From a virus, in the IMG/VR virus record IMGVR_UViG_3300032288_003512, positions 1 to 32,287 of that record: a stretch of DNA of 32,287 nucleotides. One strand, given 5' to 3'. The position numbers and the translations under genes are program-made. Numbering within the stretch: position 1 is the stretch's first letter; each line of letters begins with the position of its first letter. Shown piece by piece: positions 1-5,756 of the stretch. The notes beneath the pieces are model-generated. The model did no database searches, was not told the origin of the DNA, and saw only the letters and a program-made list of their open reading frames with translations.

Positions 1-82
1 CAACAAACACATCTGTCATTCGTTGAAGTTCCATTACACTTACATTTACACCTTTTGATCTGGCAAGGTCAAAGGCCATTTT
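1..82. repeat. 82-bp exact repeat shared by both ends (copy at 31970-32051)
   Basis: Bases 1-82 are identical to 31970-32051 in the same orientation. The match continues with a few differences to about 131 (32100). It is coding sequence of the two paralogous minus-strand genes. The window starts inside the identical stretch, which is typical of a contig broken at a repeat. Confidence 0.85.
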
Positions 83-139
83 CTGTTGGGATTGTCTTAA
101 GATGTTAATTTCTTTTGAGTAAAATTCCATTTGTGCCAT
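1..139 (-). CDS. Partial small protein, paralogue of the gene at 31845-32120 (cut by window edge)
   Basis: Read on the minus strand from an ATG at 139, 46 codons are open and then run off the left edge, so the C-terminal half is missing. From the Met at codon 4 the protein matches the minus-strand protein at 31845-32120 almost residue for residue (both contain MEFYSKEINILRQSQQKMAF). The first 82 bases of the window are identical to 31970-32051. The start at 139 is preceded by an A-rich leader and a promoter-like box; codon 4 (130) is an alternative start. I do not recognise the family: it looks soluble, polar and mostly helical. The near identity points to a recent duplication or gene conversion, or to an assembly break inside a repeat. 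Confidence 0.7.
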   Translation of the reverse strand, partial: MAQMEFYSKEINILRQSQQKMAFDLARSKGVNVSVMELQRMTDVFV

Positions 140-163
140 TTTATTTGTTATTTGATTCTTTAA

Positions 164-171
164 TAAATATA
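164..171 (-). promoter_or_regulatory. Candidate -7 box for the left-edge minus-strand gene
   Basis: The minus strand reads TATATTTA here, close to the Bacteroidota -7 consensus TAnnTTTG and the same octamer found ahead of several plus-strand genes in this window. Transcription would begin near 157, leaving an A-rich leader of about 18 nt before the ATG at 139. No clear TTTG -33 box is seen at the usual distance, so this is only a candidate. Confidence 0.3.
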
Positions 172-349
172 TATATAAATTTTCAAGAAAAAAAATTTGT
201 TGGGAAATATTTTTATCGTTTTGAAATTTTAAAAAATTTGGATATATTTAATATTAATGGTGGAGTAGGAACCATTTCAAATAAACTACCAAACTTCAGG
301 TAATCACTCCTGTTGGATCGTGTACATATTTTTTTGTCCAGTTTTTACC

Positions 350-488
350 CAGCACCAGAGCACCAGCATTACTACACCGATAGTTGAACAAATAAAAAAA
401 AGGTCAACAAGTTGAACAAACATCCAGAGCACCAGTAACACTAGATAAAATTTTTGAAAAACTTGGTGAAATGATTTTTATTAATTAA
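350..488 (+). pseudogene. Possible decayed gene remnant related to the gene at 515-1006
   Basis: Two short open stretches in different frames, each interrupted by stops, encode similar peptide pieces: one contains TPIVEQIKK (371-397) and the other QQVEQTSRAPVTLDKIFEKL (405-464), ending at a TAA at 486-488. The neighbouring intact gene contains QQVEQ in the segment EIPQQVEQIDTGTS. The 16 bases at 405-420 are identical to 758-773 inside that gene. I infer a broken partial copy of that gene or a relative. A chance match in low-complexity AT-rich DNA remains possible. No start codon is available for either piece. Confidence 0.3.
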
Positions 489-493
489 ATTTG
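462..493 (+). promoter_or_regulatory. Bacteroidota-type promoter for the gene at 515
   Basis: TAAATTTG at 486-493 is an exact match to the Bacteroidota -7 consensus TAnnTTTG. It lies 20 nt downstream of CTTG at 462-465, close to the -33 box TTTG. Transcription would start near 500, giving a short A-rich leader up to the ATG at 515. Confidence 0.55.
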
Positions 494-514
494 TTCAAAC
501 AAAACAAATATAAA

Positions 515-1006
515 ATGAAAAAAATCATTAGAACTAGACAAGTTAGTCGCACAGGTACTCCAAAAGAAATTAATTTGAAGAATTTCTATCAACTATCTAA
601 TCAACAAAGAGATGCACATATAGACGCACTTAAACAATTACCATTTGACCAGTTATCTGAAACTGATTTGGGTGTAGTATTTTTTTATTTCCAAAATTGG
701 TTGATAGAAGATTGGCCAGGTAAAAAGACGAACTTCTTTGAAATAAAAGAAATACCTCAACAAGTTGAACAAATAGATACTGGTACCAGCATACTGGAAG
801 AAACTGATAAATTAATTGAAGAAATACCAACTTATACAAAAAAATATTTGTTAGACTATTTGAACGATTTATTTGAAGATTATCCAAATTGGATAAATGA
901 TTTAAAATTTTCTACTAATGTAGAAAAATTTATTGAAGCAACAAATAATATTTATAATTTTATCAATTACGAAAAAGAAATTATTCGCGAATATTCAAAA
1001 AGGTAA
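515..1006 (+). CDS. Hypothetical protein, 163 aa
   Basis: I do not recognise this protein. I chose the ATG at 515 over an upstream TTG at 491 because the TTG lies inside the promoter's -7 box and the ATG follows an A-rich leader typical of Bacteroidota genes. The N-terminus is basic (MKKIIRTRQVSRTGTPKE). The rest is acidic and helical, with aromatic-rich stretches (VVFFYFQNWLIEDWPG near residues 54-69 and LLDYLNDLFEDYPNWIND near 110-127). No signal peptide or membrane segment is evident. A 16-nt piece of the gene recurs in the upstream non-coding region. Its position as first gene behind a strong promoter suggests an early or accessory role, which is inference. Confidence 0.75.
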   Translation: MKKIIRTRQVSRTGTPKEINLKNFYQLSNQQRDAHIDALKQLPFDQLSETDLGVVFFYFQNWLIEDWPGKKTNFFEIKEIPQQVEQIDTGTSILEETDKLIEEIPTYTKKYLLDYLNDLFEDYPNWINDLKFSTNVEKFIEATNNIYNFINYEKEIIREYSKR

Positions 1007-1012
1007 AAATAA

Positions 1013-1042
1013 TTTGGCGCCTTTTGAAAACTTTTATATTTA
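1013..1042 (+). promoter_or_regulatory. Promoter of the gene at 1048 (TTTG-N18-TATATTTA)
   Basis: TTTG at 1013-1016 is followed after 18 nt by TATATTTA at 1035-1042, matching the Bacteroidota pattern TTTG-N17-23-TAnnTTTG except for the last base. The ATG at 1048 lies only 5 nt beyond the box, so the message would be leaderless or nearly so. The same octamer in the same context recurs at 7902, 24131 and 28412. Confidence 0.5.
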
Positions 1043-1047
1043 TTAGT

Positions 1048-1482
1048 ATGGCAGCACCTTTAAACGAATTAAAATTCTGGAAAGAAATGACCGAGGATAA
1101 GTTGGTCAAGTTGATGAAGAACTACTACAAAGATTTAGTTAACCTCAACGAAGAAAACAAGTTCTCTGAACTAGATTGGTATATACCATCAATTAATACC
1201 TTTATCGAGTATAAGGCGAGAAACGATGACTACGCCGGTTATTACATAGAGAAACCAAAATGGGAGGCATTAATCCAAAAGGAGAATGGTTGGTTTATGA
1301 ATAGTACTCCAACAGAAAAATTAATCTATTGGAACATTTCCAAACTAGATTGGGAACCAGTATGGATTCAAAGATTACTACCGGAGACAACAGAGTTTGG
1401 TGAACCAATAAAAGTATTAAAGACCATTACGACATTATATCCATACCAAGGTGAACAATTCCATTATCATTTACTTTACTAG
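1048..1482 (+). CDS. Hypothetical protein with a possible PD-(D/E)XK-like core, 144 aa
   Basis: The ATG at 1048 was preferred to an upstream TTG at 1024, which lies inside the promoter. The centre of the protein reads LDWYIPSINTFIEYKARNDD, with D43 and then E54-Y-K56. A beta-strand carrying E-x-K after an upstream acid is typical of PD-(D/E)XK nuclease-like folds. A later segment (residues 91-125) runs WFMNSTPTEKLIYWNISKL and then RLLPETTEFGEP; phage proteins of this nuclease-like sort often end in a similar way, as far as I recall. The catalytic assignment is inference from the short motif only, and the protein may be an inactive or unrelated fold. It sits alone between a promoter and a terminator, so it is probably expressed on its own. 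Confidence 0.7.
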   Translation: MAAPLNELKFWKEMTEDKLVKLMKNYYKDLVNLNEENKFSELDWYIPSINTFIEYKARNDDYAGYYIEKPKWEALIQKENGWFMNSTPTEKLIYWNISKLDWEPVWIQRLLPETTEFGEPIKVLKTITTLYPYQGEQFHYHLLY

Positions 1483-1526
1483 TTTTTTTGTGTAATATTT
1501 ATTAATGATTTTCAGTCATTTGATTT

Positions 1527-1568
1527 AATCCCGCCAAGGTTACTCCCTATTACCTAGCGGGATTTTTT
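1527..1568 (+). terminator. Rho-independent terminator after the gene at 1048
   Basis: AATCCCGC at 1527-1534 pairs with GCGGGATT at 1557-1564. Inside it AGGT (1537-1540) pairs with ACCT (1552-1555). The hairpin is followed by a run of six T (1563-1568). It closes the transcript of the gene ending at 1482, 45 nt upstream. Confidence 0.8.
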
Positions 1569-1585
1569 AATTAACGGTGATATTT

Positions 1586-2305
1586 ATGAGTATATGCACT
1601 AAATGTGGTATAGATAAACCTGATTACGAATTTTCCTCTTACTGGCATTCAAGTCAAAAGAGAAGAAGAACGAGAAGGTATTGTAAGACTTGTTTTAAGG
1701 AACAACAATCAGTTTACAAGGAAAGTATCAGAAATAAAAAGATAACTCAACCAGTGTCACCGGAACCCCCTACAATTGATAATTCAAACAATCCCAACTA
1801 TTATAATTGTATTGATTGTGAAGAATGGAAACTTTTAACTGATTTTTATCTACATAAAACAGGTAAACCAATTACCAAAAGGTGTAAGTTATGTCAAAAG
1901 AAACTAGATCAAAGAGAGGCAGATGAAAAAAGGAGAGATAATGGTGGAAGTATGATGGTTCCTAAAATACCAAATACTTACTTTGACCATTATCAAAAGA
2001 GTAACACATTTGAACTTATGCAATTGTTGGGATATTTATTTGATGAGGAGACCGGTATTTGGTGGAAAGAAGGTGTTAAACATATAGTGAATGGTCAACC
2101 GGTGTTTATAAACATAAAAAAAAGAAAAAGAAAAAACCAAAAATTGACTGAAGAAGATTGTAGGTTAATTCATAAGTTATATAATGATGGTCACAACTAT
2201 AAAGAAATTGCAAAAATGACTAGTAGAAACCCATCAACAGTGTACAAAAGATTAGTTGAATATGAACCAAACTATAAAAAACCATATAAAACTAGCAAAC
2301 CTTGA
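1586..2305 (+). CDS. Zinc-ribbon and helix-turn-helix DNA-binding protein, 239 aa
   Basis: Two Cys4 zinc-ribbon modules are visible: C4/C7 with C33/C36, and C75/C78 with C100/C103. Each is followed by Lys/Arg-rich sequence. The C-terminal part (about residues 192-235) is very basic and then reads LTEEDCRLIHKLYNDG...YKEIAKMTSRNPSTVYKRL, a resolvase-like helix-turn-helix. This suggests a sequence-specific DNA-binding regulator or recruiter; no catalytic residues are visible. The start at ATG 1586 was chosen over a GTG at 1577. The gene follows a terminator directly and I found no clear promoter ahead of it, so its transcription may depend on read-through. Its 3' end overlaps the next gene by 44 nt. 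Confidence 0.75.
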   Translation: MSICTKCGIDKPDYEFSSYWHSSQKRRRTRRYCKTCFKEQQSVYKESIRNKKITQPVSPEPPTIDNSNNPNYYNCIDCEEWKLLTDFYLHKTGKPITKRCKLCQKKLDQREADEKRRDNGGSMMVPKIPNTYFDHYQKSNTFELMQLLGYLFDEETGIWWKEGVKHIVNGQPVFINIKKRKRKNQKLTEEDCRLIHKLYNDGHNYKEIAKMTSRNPSTVYKRLVEYEPNYKKPYKTSKP

Positions 2306-2540
2306 GATACCTAAAGACATTTGGTCTTTAAGTGATGAAGAAAGGAAGCGTATCGTTACACAAGTAAAAACCTTTATGGAAAGGTTATTATTCAAGGAAT
2401 TGGGTGTAAGAGTAAACAGGGATGAATTTCTCAAGAAACTAATTGAAAGTACCATAATCGTCAACGAGGCAGAGGAACAGTACGAAATATGTCAGGTGAT
2501 GAAAGAAATTAAAGAAATGATTAATGAACCGATTAGTTGA
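2262..2540 (+). CDS. Hypothetical helical protein, 92 aa
   Basis: The family is not recognised. The protein is charged and predicted by eye to be mostly helical (for example SDEERKRIVTQVKTFMERLL, residues 24-43), with no membrane segment or cysteine pair. The first available ATG, at 2262, overlaps the end of the zinc-ribbon gene by 44 nt; no later in-frame Met occurs before residue 38. It overlaps the following sigma-like gene by 17 nt, so translation of the three genes is probably coupled. Small proteins of this type are common just ahead of terminase genes in Bacteroidota phages, but no role can be given. Confidence 0.7.
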   Translation: MNQTIKNHIKLANLEIPKDIWSLSDEERKRIVTQVKTFMERLLFKELGVRVNRDEFLKKLIESTIIVNEAEEQYEICQVMKEIKEMINEPIS

Positions 2541-3051
2541 ACAATACATTACAAAAAACTATTATAAACTCCTTCACATCTCAAAAAGAATAACCAAGAA
2601 CCACGAGTTATCACAAGATTTATTACACGAGATTATCCTTCAACTATATAACAAAAAAGAAATAGTATTAGAAAACTACGAGGATGACACCATCAAATAC
2701 TACATCACCAGTATCTTAAGAATCAATTGGAATAGTAAGACAAGTCCCTTCTTCTATAAGATAAGGAAGGAACCCTTGAACTATCAACCAATAACTGATA
2801 TATTTGAATATGAGGATGACCAATTAAAATGGGAAAGAGAAATATTATTACAATCATTAGAGGTTAGTTACGCGGAGTTAGACTTTTGGAGAAAAGGAAT
2901 GATTGAGTTATATTTAGTATTAGGTAGTGTAAACAAAGTATCCAAGTTCACCGGTATCCCAAAGTCATCAATCATAAAGTATGTTAAACAAAGTAAGGAA
3001 CAACTACAAACAAATACACTCAAAAGGATAAAAGAATATGGAGAAGATTAA
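2524..3051 (+). CDS. Sigma-factor-like DNA-binding protein, 175 aa
   Basis: The N-terminal half (residues 1-75) has the shape of a sigma-70 region 2 fragment: helical segments around ITKNHELSQDLLHEIILQLY, then an aromatic and basic stretch ending near residue 80. The C-terminal part (about 125-165) reads LYLVLGSVNKVSKFTGIPKS and continues SSIIKYVKQSKEQL, a region-4-like helix-turn-helix. The arrangement resembles small ECF-type sigma factors (usually 170-200 aa) and the sigma-like proteins often found next to terminase genes in Bacteroidota phages. It could direct host RNA polymerase to the A/T-rich promoter element repeated in this window, which is inference. Overlaps with both neighbours (17 and 14 nt) place it in one operon with the small terminase. 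Confidence 0.6.
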   Translation: MNRLVEQYITKNYYKLLHISKRITKNHELSQDLLHEIILQLYNKKEIVLENYEDDTIKYYITSILRINWNSKTSPFFYKIRKEPLNYQPITDIFEYEDDQLKWEREILLQSLEVSYAELDFWRKGMIELYLVLGSVNKVSKFTGIPKSSIIKYVKQSKEQLQTNTLKRIKEYGED

Positions 3052-3358
3052 ACTTGAAACAAAGGGTAAATCAAAGAAGTGTAAAACTTGCAAGGAGAAA
3101 CAAGTAGAACTACCACCAATAGAAGAAGTATTAGTAGAAGAACCATTAATCGTATTTGACGAGGAAGATATTGTCAAAGCATACTATGAAGTAGTAAGGA
3201 GAGAAGGAATAAGAGAAGAATCCAAAGTATTTATAAATGATGTGTATAAACAACTGTTCAACGAGGAATTTATATTTGATAAATGTATCAGTTGTAAAAA
3301 CAATCAATATCATAAACTAAGAAATTATATTTTATATAAACTAAAAATAACAATCTAA
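3038..3358 (+). CDS. Small protein with two CxxC pairs, 106 aa
   Basis: Cysteine pairs at C15/C18 (KKCKTCKEK) and C83/C86 (DKCISCKNN) probably bind one zinc ion between them or form two separate sites. Between them lie an acidic linker rich in Glu, Pro and Val (residues 24-45) and a helical segment. The N-terminus is very basic. No known family is recognised. The gene overlaps the sigma-like gene by 14 nt, and its stop codon overlaps the start of the small terminase gene (TAATG). A nucleic-acid or protein-binding role in regulation or packaging is plausible but unproven. Confidence 0.7.
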   Translation: MEKIKLETKGKSKKCKTCKEKQVELPPIEEVLVEEPLIVFDEEDIVKAYYEVVRREGIREESKVFINDVYKQLFNEEFIFDKCISCKNNQYHKLRNYILYKLKITI

Positions 3359-3750
3359 TGAGAGGAAGAAAAACAAATACGGTCACTCAAGAAGAACAAC
3401 TCAAAATTGCGTTTGAGATGATTGTATATAAAAGACTTTCATATGTTGAATTTAAGGAGGTTTATTCCAAAGATATGGGTATATCCCAAAGACAAGCGGA
3501 GAATGTATGGTCAAAGGTAAAAGAGACCTTAAAAGAGAGATACAAGGACGAGAGGGATGAGATATTGGAATCACAACTAACAAGATATTATGACCTATTG
3601 GAAAGAGCAAGAGAGAGTGGAAACAGAAGAATTGAAAGGGAAGTATTATCAGACTTAAATAAACTATATGGAATTGAATCACCACAGAAGGTAGATTTAA
3701 CAAGCAAAGGGGAACCTATTGCAATCAACATAGTGTTGAATAAAGATTAA
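3358..3750 (+). CDS. terS: Terminase small subunit, 130 aa
   Basis: The small terminase subunit recognises phage DNA and presents it to the large subunit for packaging. The N-terminal half (residues 10-55) is a helix-turn-helix region including MGISQRQAENVWSKV. A helical oligomerisation segment follows (about 60-108). The C-terminal tail SPQKVDLTSKGEPIAINIVL is the classic ending of many small terminase proteins, thought to contact the large subunit. The length fits the family. The large subunit lies 2 kb downstream; the usual direct adjacency is broken by an inserted methyltransferase/glycosyltransferase cassette. The start is fixed by the TAATG overlap with the previous gene. Confidence 0.8.
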   Translation: MRGRKTNTVTQEEQLKIAFEMIVYKRLSYVEFKEVYSKDMGISQRQAENVWSKVKETLKERYKDERDEILESQLTRYYDLLERARESGNRRIEREVLSDLNKLYGIESPQKVDLTSKGEPIAINIVLNKD

Positions 3751-3793
3751 AATTTTTTTTAATATAAACGCCAGTAAAATTTCGTTTTTAGGT

Positions 3794-3961
3794 ATGTGTA
3801 ACTGTAAGAAGAACAAACAACAAGAAGAACCGGTGGTACCACAGACACCTGAACAACTCCACGCAATTGAAATAACAGAGTGGGCCGGTGGAATGAATGT
3901 AGAAATTAAAAACCCAAATACAGATGAGAAAAGTAATAATGAGGGACCTGAGACAAACTGA
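3794..3961 (+). CDS. Tiny Cys-x-Cys protein, 55 aa
   Basis: A short open frame starts at ATG 3794 and ends at TGA 3959-3961. It begins MCNCKKNKQQEEP, then has a Pro/Gln/Glu-rich stretch and the segment EITEWAGGMNVEIKNPNTDE. Its 3' end overlaps the methyltransferase gene by 38 nt in another frame, as expected for translational coupling. The two cysteines at residues 2 and 4 could bind metal or, if the N-terminus is processed, be modified. Codon use matches the neighbours. No function can be assigned. Confidence 0.6.
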   Translation: MCNCKKNKQQEEPVVPQTPEQLHAIEITEWAGGMNVEIKNPNTDEKSNNEGPETN

Positions 3962-4460
3962 AGGTCTACAAGATTTAATTAAAGAGTTAGGAGATGTATC
4001 CGATAAGACTATGATTGAGATTGGTTCTTTTATCGGAGAATCAACCATAATGTTTGCAGAACATTTTAAACAAGTTATTGCGATTGACCCGTTCTTACCG
4101 AACTACGATCCTAAAGACCCAACAAGTAATTTTAACTTTGATGAAGTATTTCAAGAATTTAAAAATACAATCGAGGAGAAGAAAGATAAGGTAATCATTC
4201 ACAGAATGAAAAGTGATGACGCCGTTAAAGTATTAAAAGACAAATATGATTTTGTTTATATTGATGGACTACACACATATGAAGGTGTTAAAGAAGACAT
4301 TAAGAACTATCTACCACTGGTTAAGGAAGGTGGTGTAATTGGTGGTCACGACTACGGTACACAAGCCGAACATTTATTAGGTGTAACCAAGGCCGTAGAT
4401 GAGATGATTGGAAAACCTGATAAGGTGTTCAAAGATAATTCTTGGATAAAATATATATGA
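3924..4460 (+). CDS. Class I SAM-dependent methyltransferase, 178 aa
   Basis: This is predicted to transfer a methyl group from S-adenosylmethionine. Motif I is MIEIGSFIGEST (E32, G34, G38) and the following strand ends in AIDP (D55), which would hold the ribose. The second half has YDFVYIDGLHTYEGVKEDI (D114, H117, Y119) and GGVIGGHDY (H142, D143, Y144). This layout is typical of the Methyltransf_24 group, whose members often act on sugars or small molecules. Two glycosyltransferase genes follow directly (ATGA overlap), so a methylated glycan is the likely product. The start at 3924 gives a 38-nt overlap with the tiny gene upstream; an in-frame ATG at 3939 is an alternative. Confidence 0.8.
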   Translation: MRKVIMRDLRQTEGLQDLIKELGDVSDKTMIEIGSFIGESTIMFAEHFKQVIAIDPFLPNYDPKDPTSNFNFDEVFQEFKNTIEEKKDKVIIHRMKSDDAVKVLKDKYDFVYIDGLHTYEGVKEDIKNYLPLVKEGGVIGGHDYGTQAEHLLGVTKAVDEMIGKPDKVFKDNSWIKYI

Positions 4461-5185
4461 GAGTAGCGTTAGTTTGTATTGCAAAGAATGAAGACCCTTA
4501 TATTCAGGAATGGGTAGATTATCATCTCAAGTTAGGATTTGATAATATATTCATATATATGAATGATTGGAGAACAGATATTAATGACCCACAAGTTACC
4601 AAAATAGAATTTGATGGAATTAATCAACAGAGAAACGCATATACAAACTGGTTAGAAACAAATAGACAACACTTTGACTTTGCTGCATTCTTTGATGTGG
4701 ATGAGTTTCTTGTATTAAAGAAACATAACACAGTTCAAGAATTTGTATCAGGTTATGTTAATCACGCAGGTATCGGAATCAATTGGTACCTGTTTGGTAA
4801 TAACGGACACACAGAGATTGTTGATGGTGAGTACTCACAGATAAAAAGATTTACGATGAGACAATCTCAAATGAATGAACACATAAAGACAATACTCAAT
4901 TGTAGTTCAGGTTGTATGATGGATGTTCATAATCCTTATAATGGGAGAGTATCATCACCAAATGGTATAGTATTTAATGGTCCATTCAATAAACAAACTG
5001 ATGATTCAATTGCACAAATCAATCACTACTATTGTAAAACAAAAGGTGAATATATCAAGAAATGTGAAAGAGGTAGGGCGGATTCACCGGTATATACGAA
5101 CACATACGAAATAAACTATCATCCATATAACCATAATGATGTGGAGGATTTACACGCTTACAATTTTATGTATGGACAAAATTGA
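4457..5185 (+). CDS. Glycosyltransferase, GT92/GT2-like, 242 aa
   Basis: The N-terminus MRVALVCIAKNEDPYIQEWV matches the start of GT-A fold transferases of the GT92 (DUF23) and GT2 type, in which the Asn-Glu segment lies near the nucleotide-sugar site. A D-V-D motif (residues 80-82, in AAFFDVDEFL) would bind the metal. The late segment INHYYCKTKGEYIKKCERG (about 192-210) is characteristic of the GT92-like group. The sugar and acceptor cannot be read from sequence. The start at 4457 overlaps the methyltransferase stop (ATGA); an upstream TTG at 4442 is less likely. The protein is soluble, with no membrane anchor. Confidence 0.8.
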   Translation: MRVALVCIAKNEDPYIQEWVDYHLKLGFDNIFIYMNDWRTDINDPQVTKIEFDGINQQRNAYTNWLETNRQHFDFAAFFDVDEFLVLKKHNTVQEFVSGYVNHAGIGINWYLFGNNGHTEIVDGEYSQIKRFTMRQSQMNEHIKTILNCSSGCMMDVHNPYNGRVSSPNGIVFNGPFNKQTDDSIAQINHYYCKTKGEYIKKCERGRADSPVYTNTYEINYHPYNHNDVEDLHAYNFMYGQN

Positions 5186-5756
5186 ATTTATAATTCCAAC
5201 TTATAGTAGAATATCACATTTGGTAACACTACTTGGTTCTCTACAATCTCAGTCAAATCCCAATTGGACGGCACACATAGTTGCAGACTTTCCACCTGAA
5301 CAAACTCAAGAGGAAATAAAAAAGATTATTACTTTCTTTAACGACCCAAGATTTAGATTAACAATTCTTGCACAGAGATACCAAGATTGGGGACACACTC
5401 CAAGACAATATGGATTGGATAACGCAACAGAGACTTGGGTATGTATGAGTGGAGAAGACAATTACTATGTACCACATTTTGTTGATAGGATGTTGGAAGA
5501 AGGAAAGAACCATCACTTTGTTTATTGTGATATGGTTCATAATTGGACCGACAGACAATACATTCCAATTAAATCAGAACTACATTATGGTTTGATTGAT
5601 ATTGGAAACTTTATATGTAAGACCAATATGGCACAAAAAATAAGATTAAAAACAGAGTTTGAACACGCGGATTGGTTATTTATTGAAGAATTTAAAAAGA
5701 AGTTTGAACGCGCAAAAGTTAAAAAAGTATCCGGAGTATTATATGTCCACAATTGA
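5172..5756 (+). CDS. Glycosyltransferase family 2-like, 194 aa
   Basis: The N-terminus MDKIEFIIPTYSRISHLVTL is the usual first strand of GT2 GT-A folds (IPTYxR), followed by SLQSQSNPNWTAHIVAD. The expected DXD site appears as G94-E-D96-N in MSGEDNYYVPHF. The protein is shorter than many GT2 enzymes (usually 230 aa or more), but the catalytic N-terminal part is complete. The ATG at 5172 overlaps the previous gene by 14 nt; an extended frame with an ATG at 5136 would overlap by 50 nt and adds unlike sequence. The 3' end overlaps the large terminase gene by 14 nt, so the cassette is co-transcribed with terminase. Confidence 0.75.
   Translation: MDKIEFIIPTYSRISHLVTLLGSLQSQSNPNWTAHIVADFPPEQTQEEIKKIITFFNDPRFRLTILAQRYQDWGHTPRQYGLDNATETWVCMSGEDNYYVPHFVDRMLEEGKNHHFVYCDMVHNWTDRQYIPIKSELHYGLIDIGNFICKTNMAQKIRLKTEFEHADWLFIEEFKKKFERAKVKKVSGVLYVHN

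Larger units (their letters stand above)
140..514. other. Non-coding stretch between divergent genes
   Basis: This 375-base gap separates the minus-strand partial gene from the first plus-strand gene. It is very AT-rich from 140 to 260. It carries a candidate promoter for each flanking gene. Between 340 and 488 it holds direct repeats: an 12-mer CCAGAGCACCAG at 355-366 and 424-435, and GTTGAACAAA at 383-392 and 411-420. The second half resembles broken coding sequence (see the remnant at 350-488). A 62-codon open frame at 115-303 has only a TTG start and overlaps the minus-strand gene, so I do not count it. Confidence 0.6.

Noticed and set aside
115-303. 62-codon plus-strand open frame at the left end
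   Set aside because: It has only a TTG start, overlaps the minus-strand partial gene that is clearly conserved, and its peptide shows no recognisable feature.
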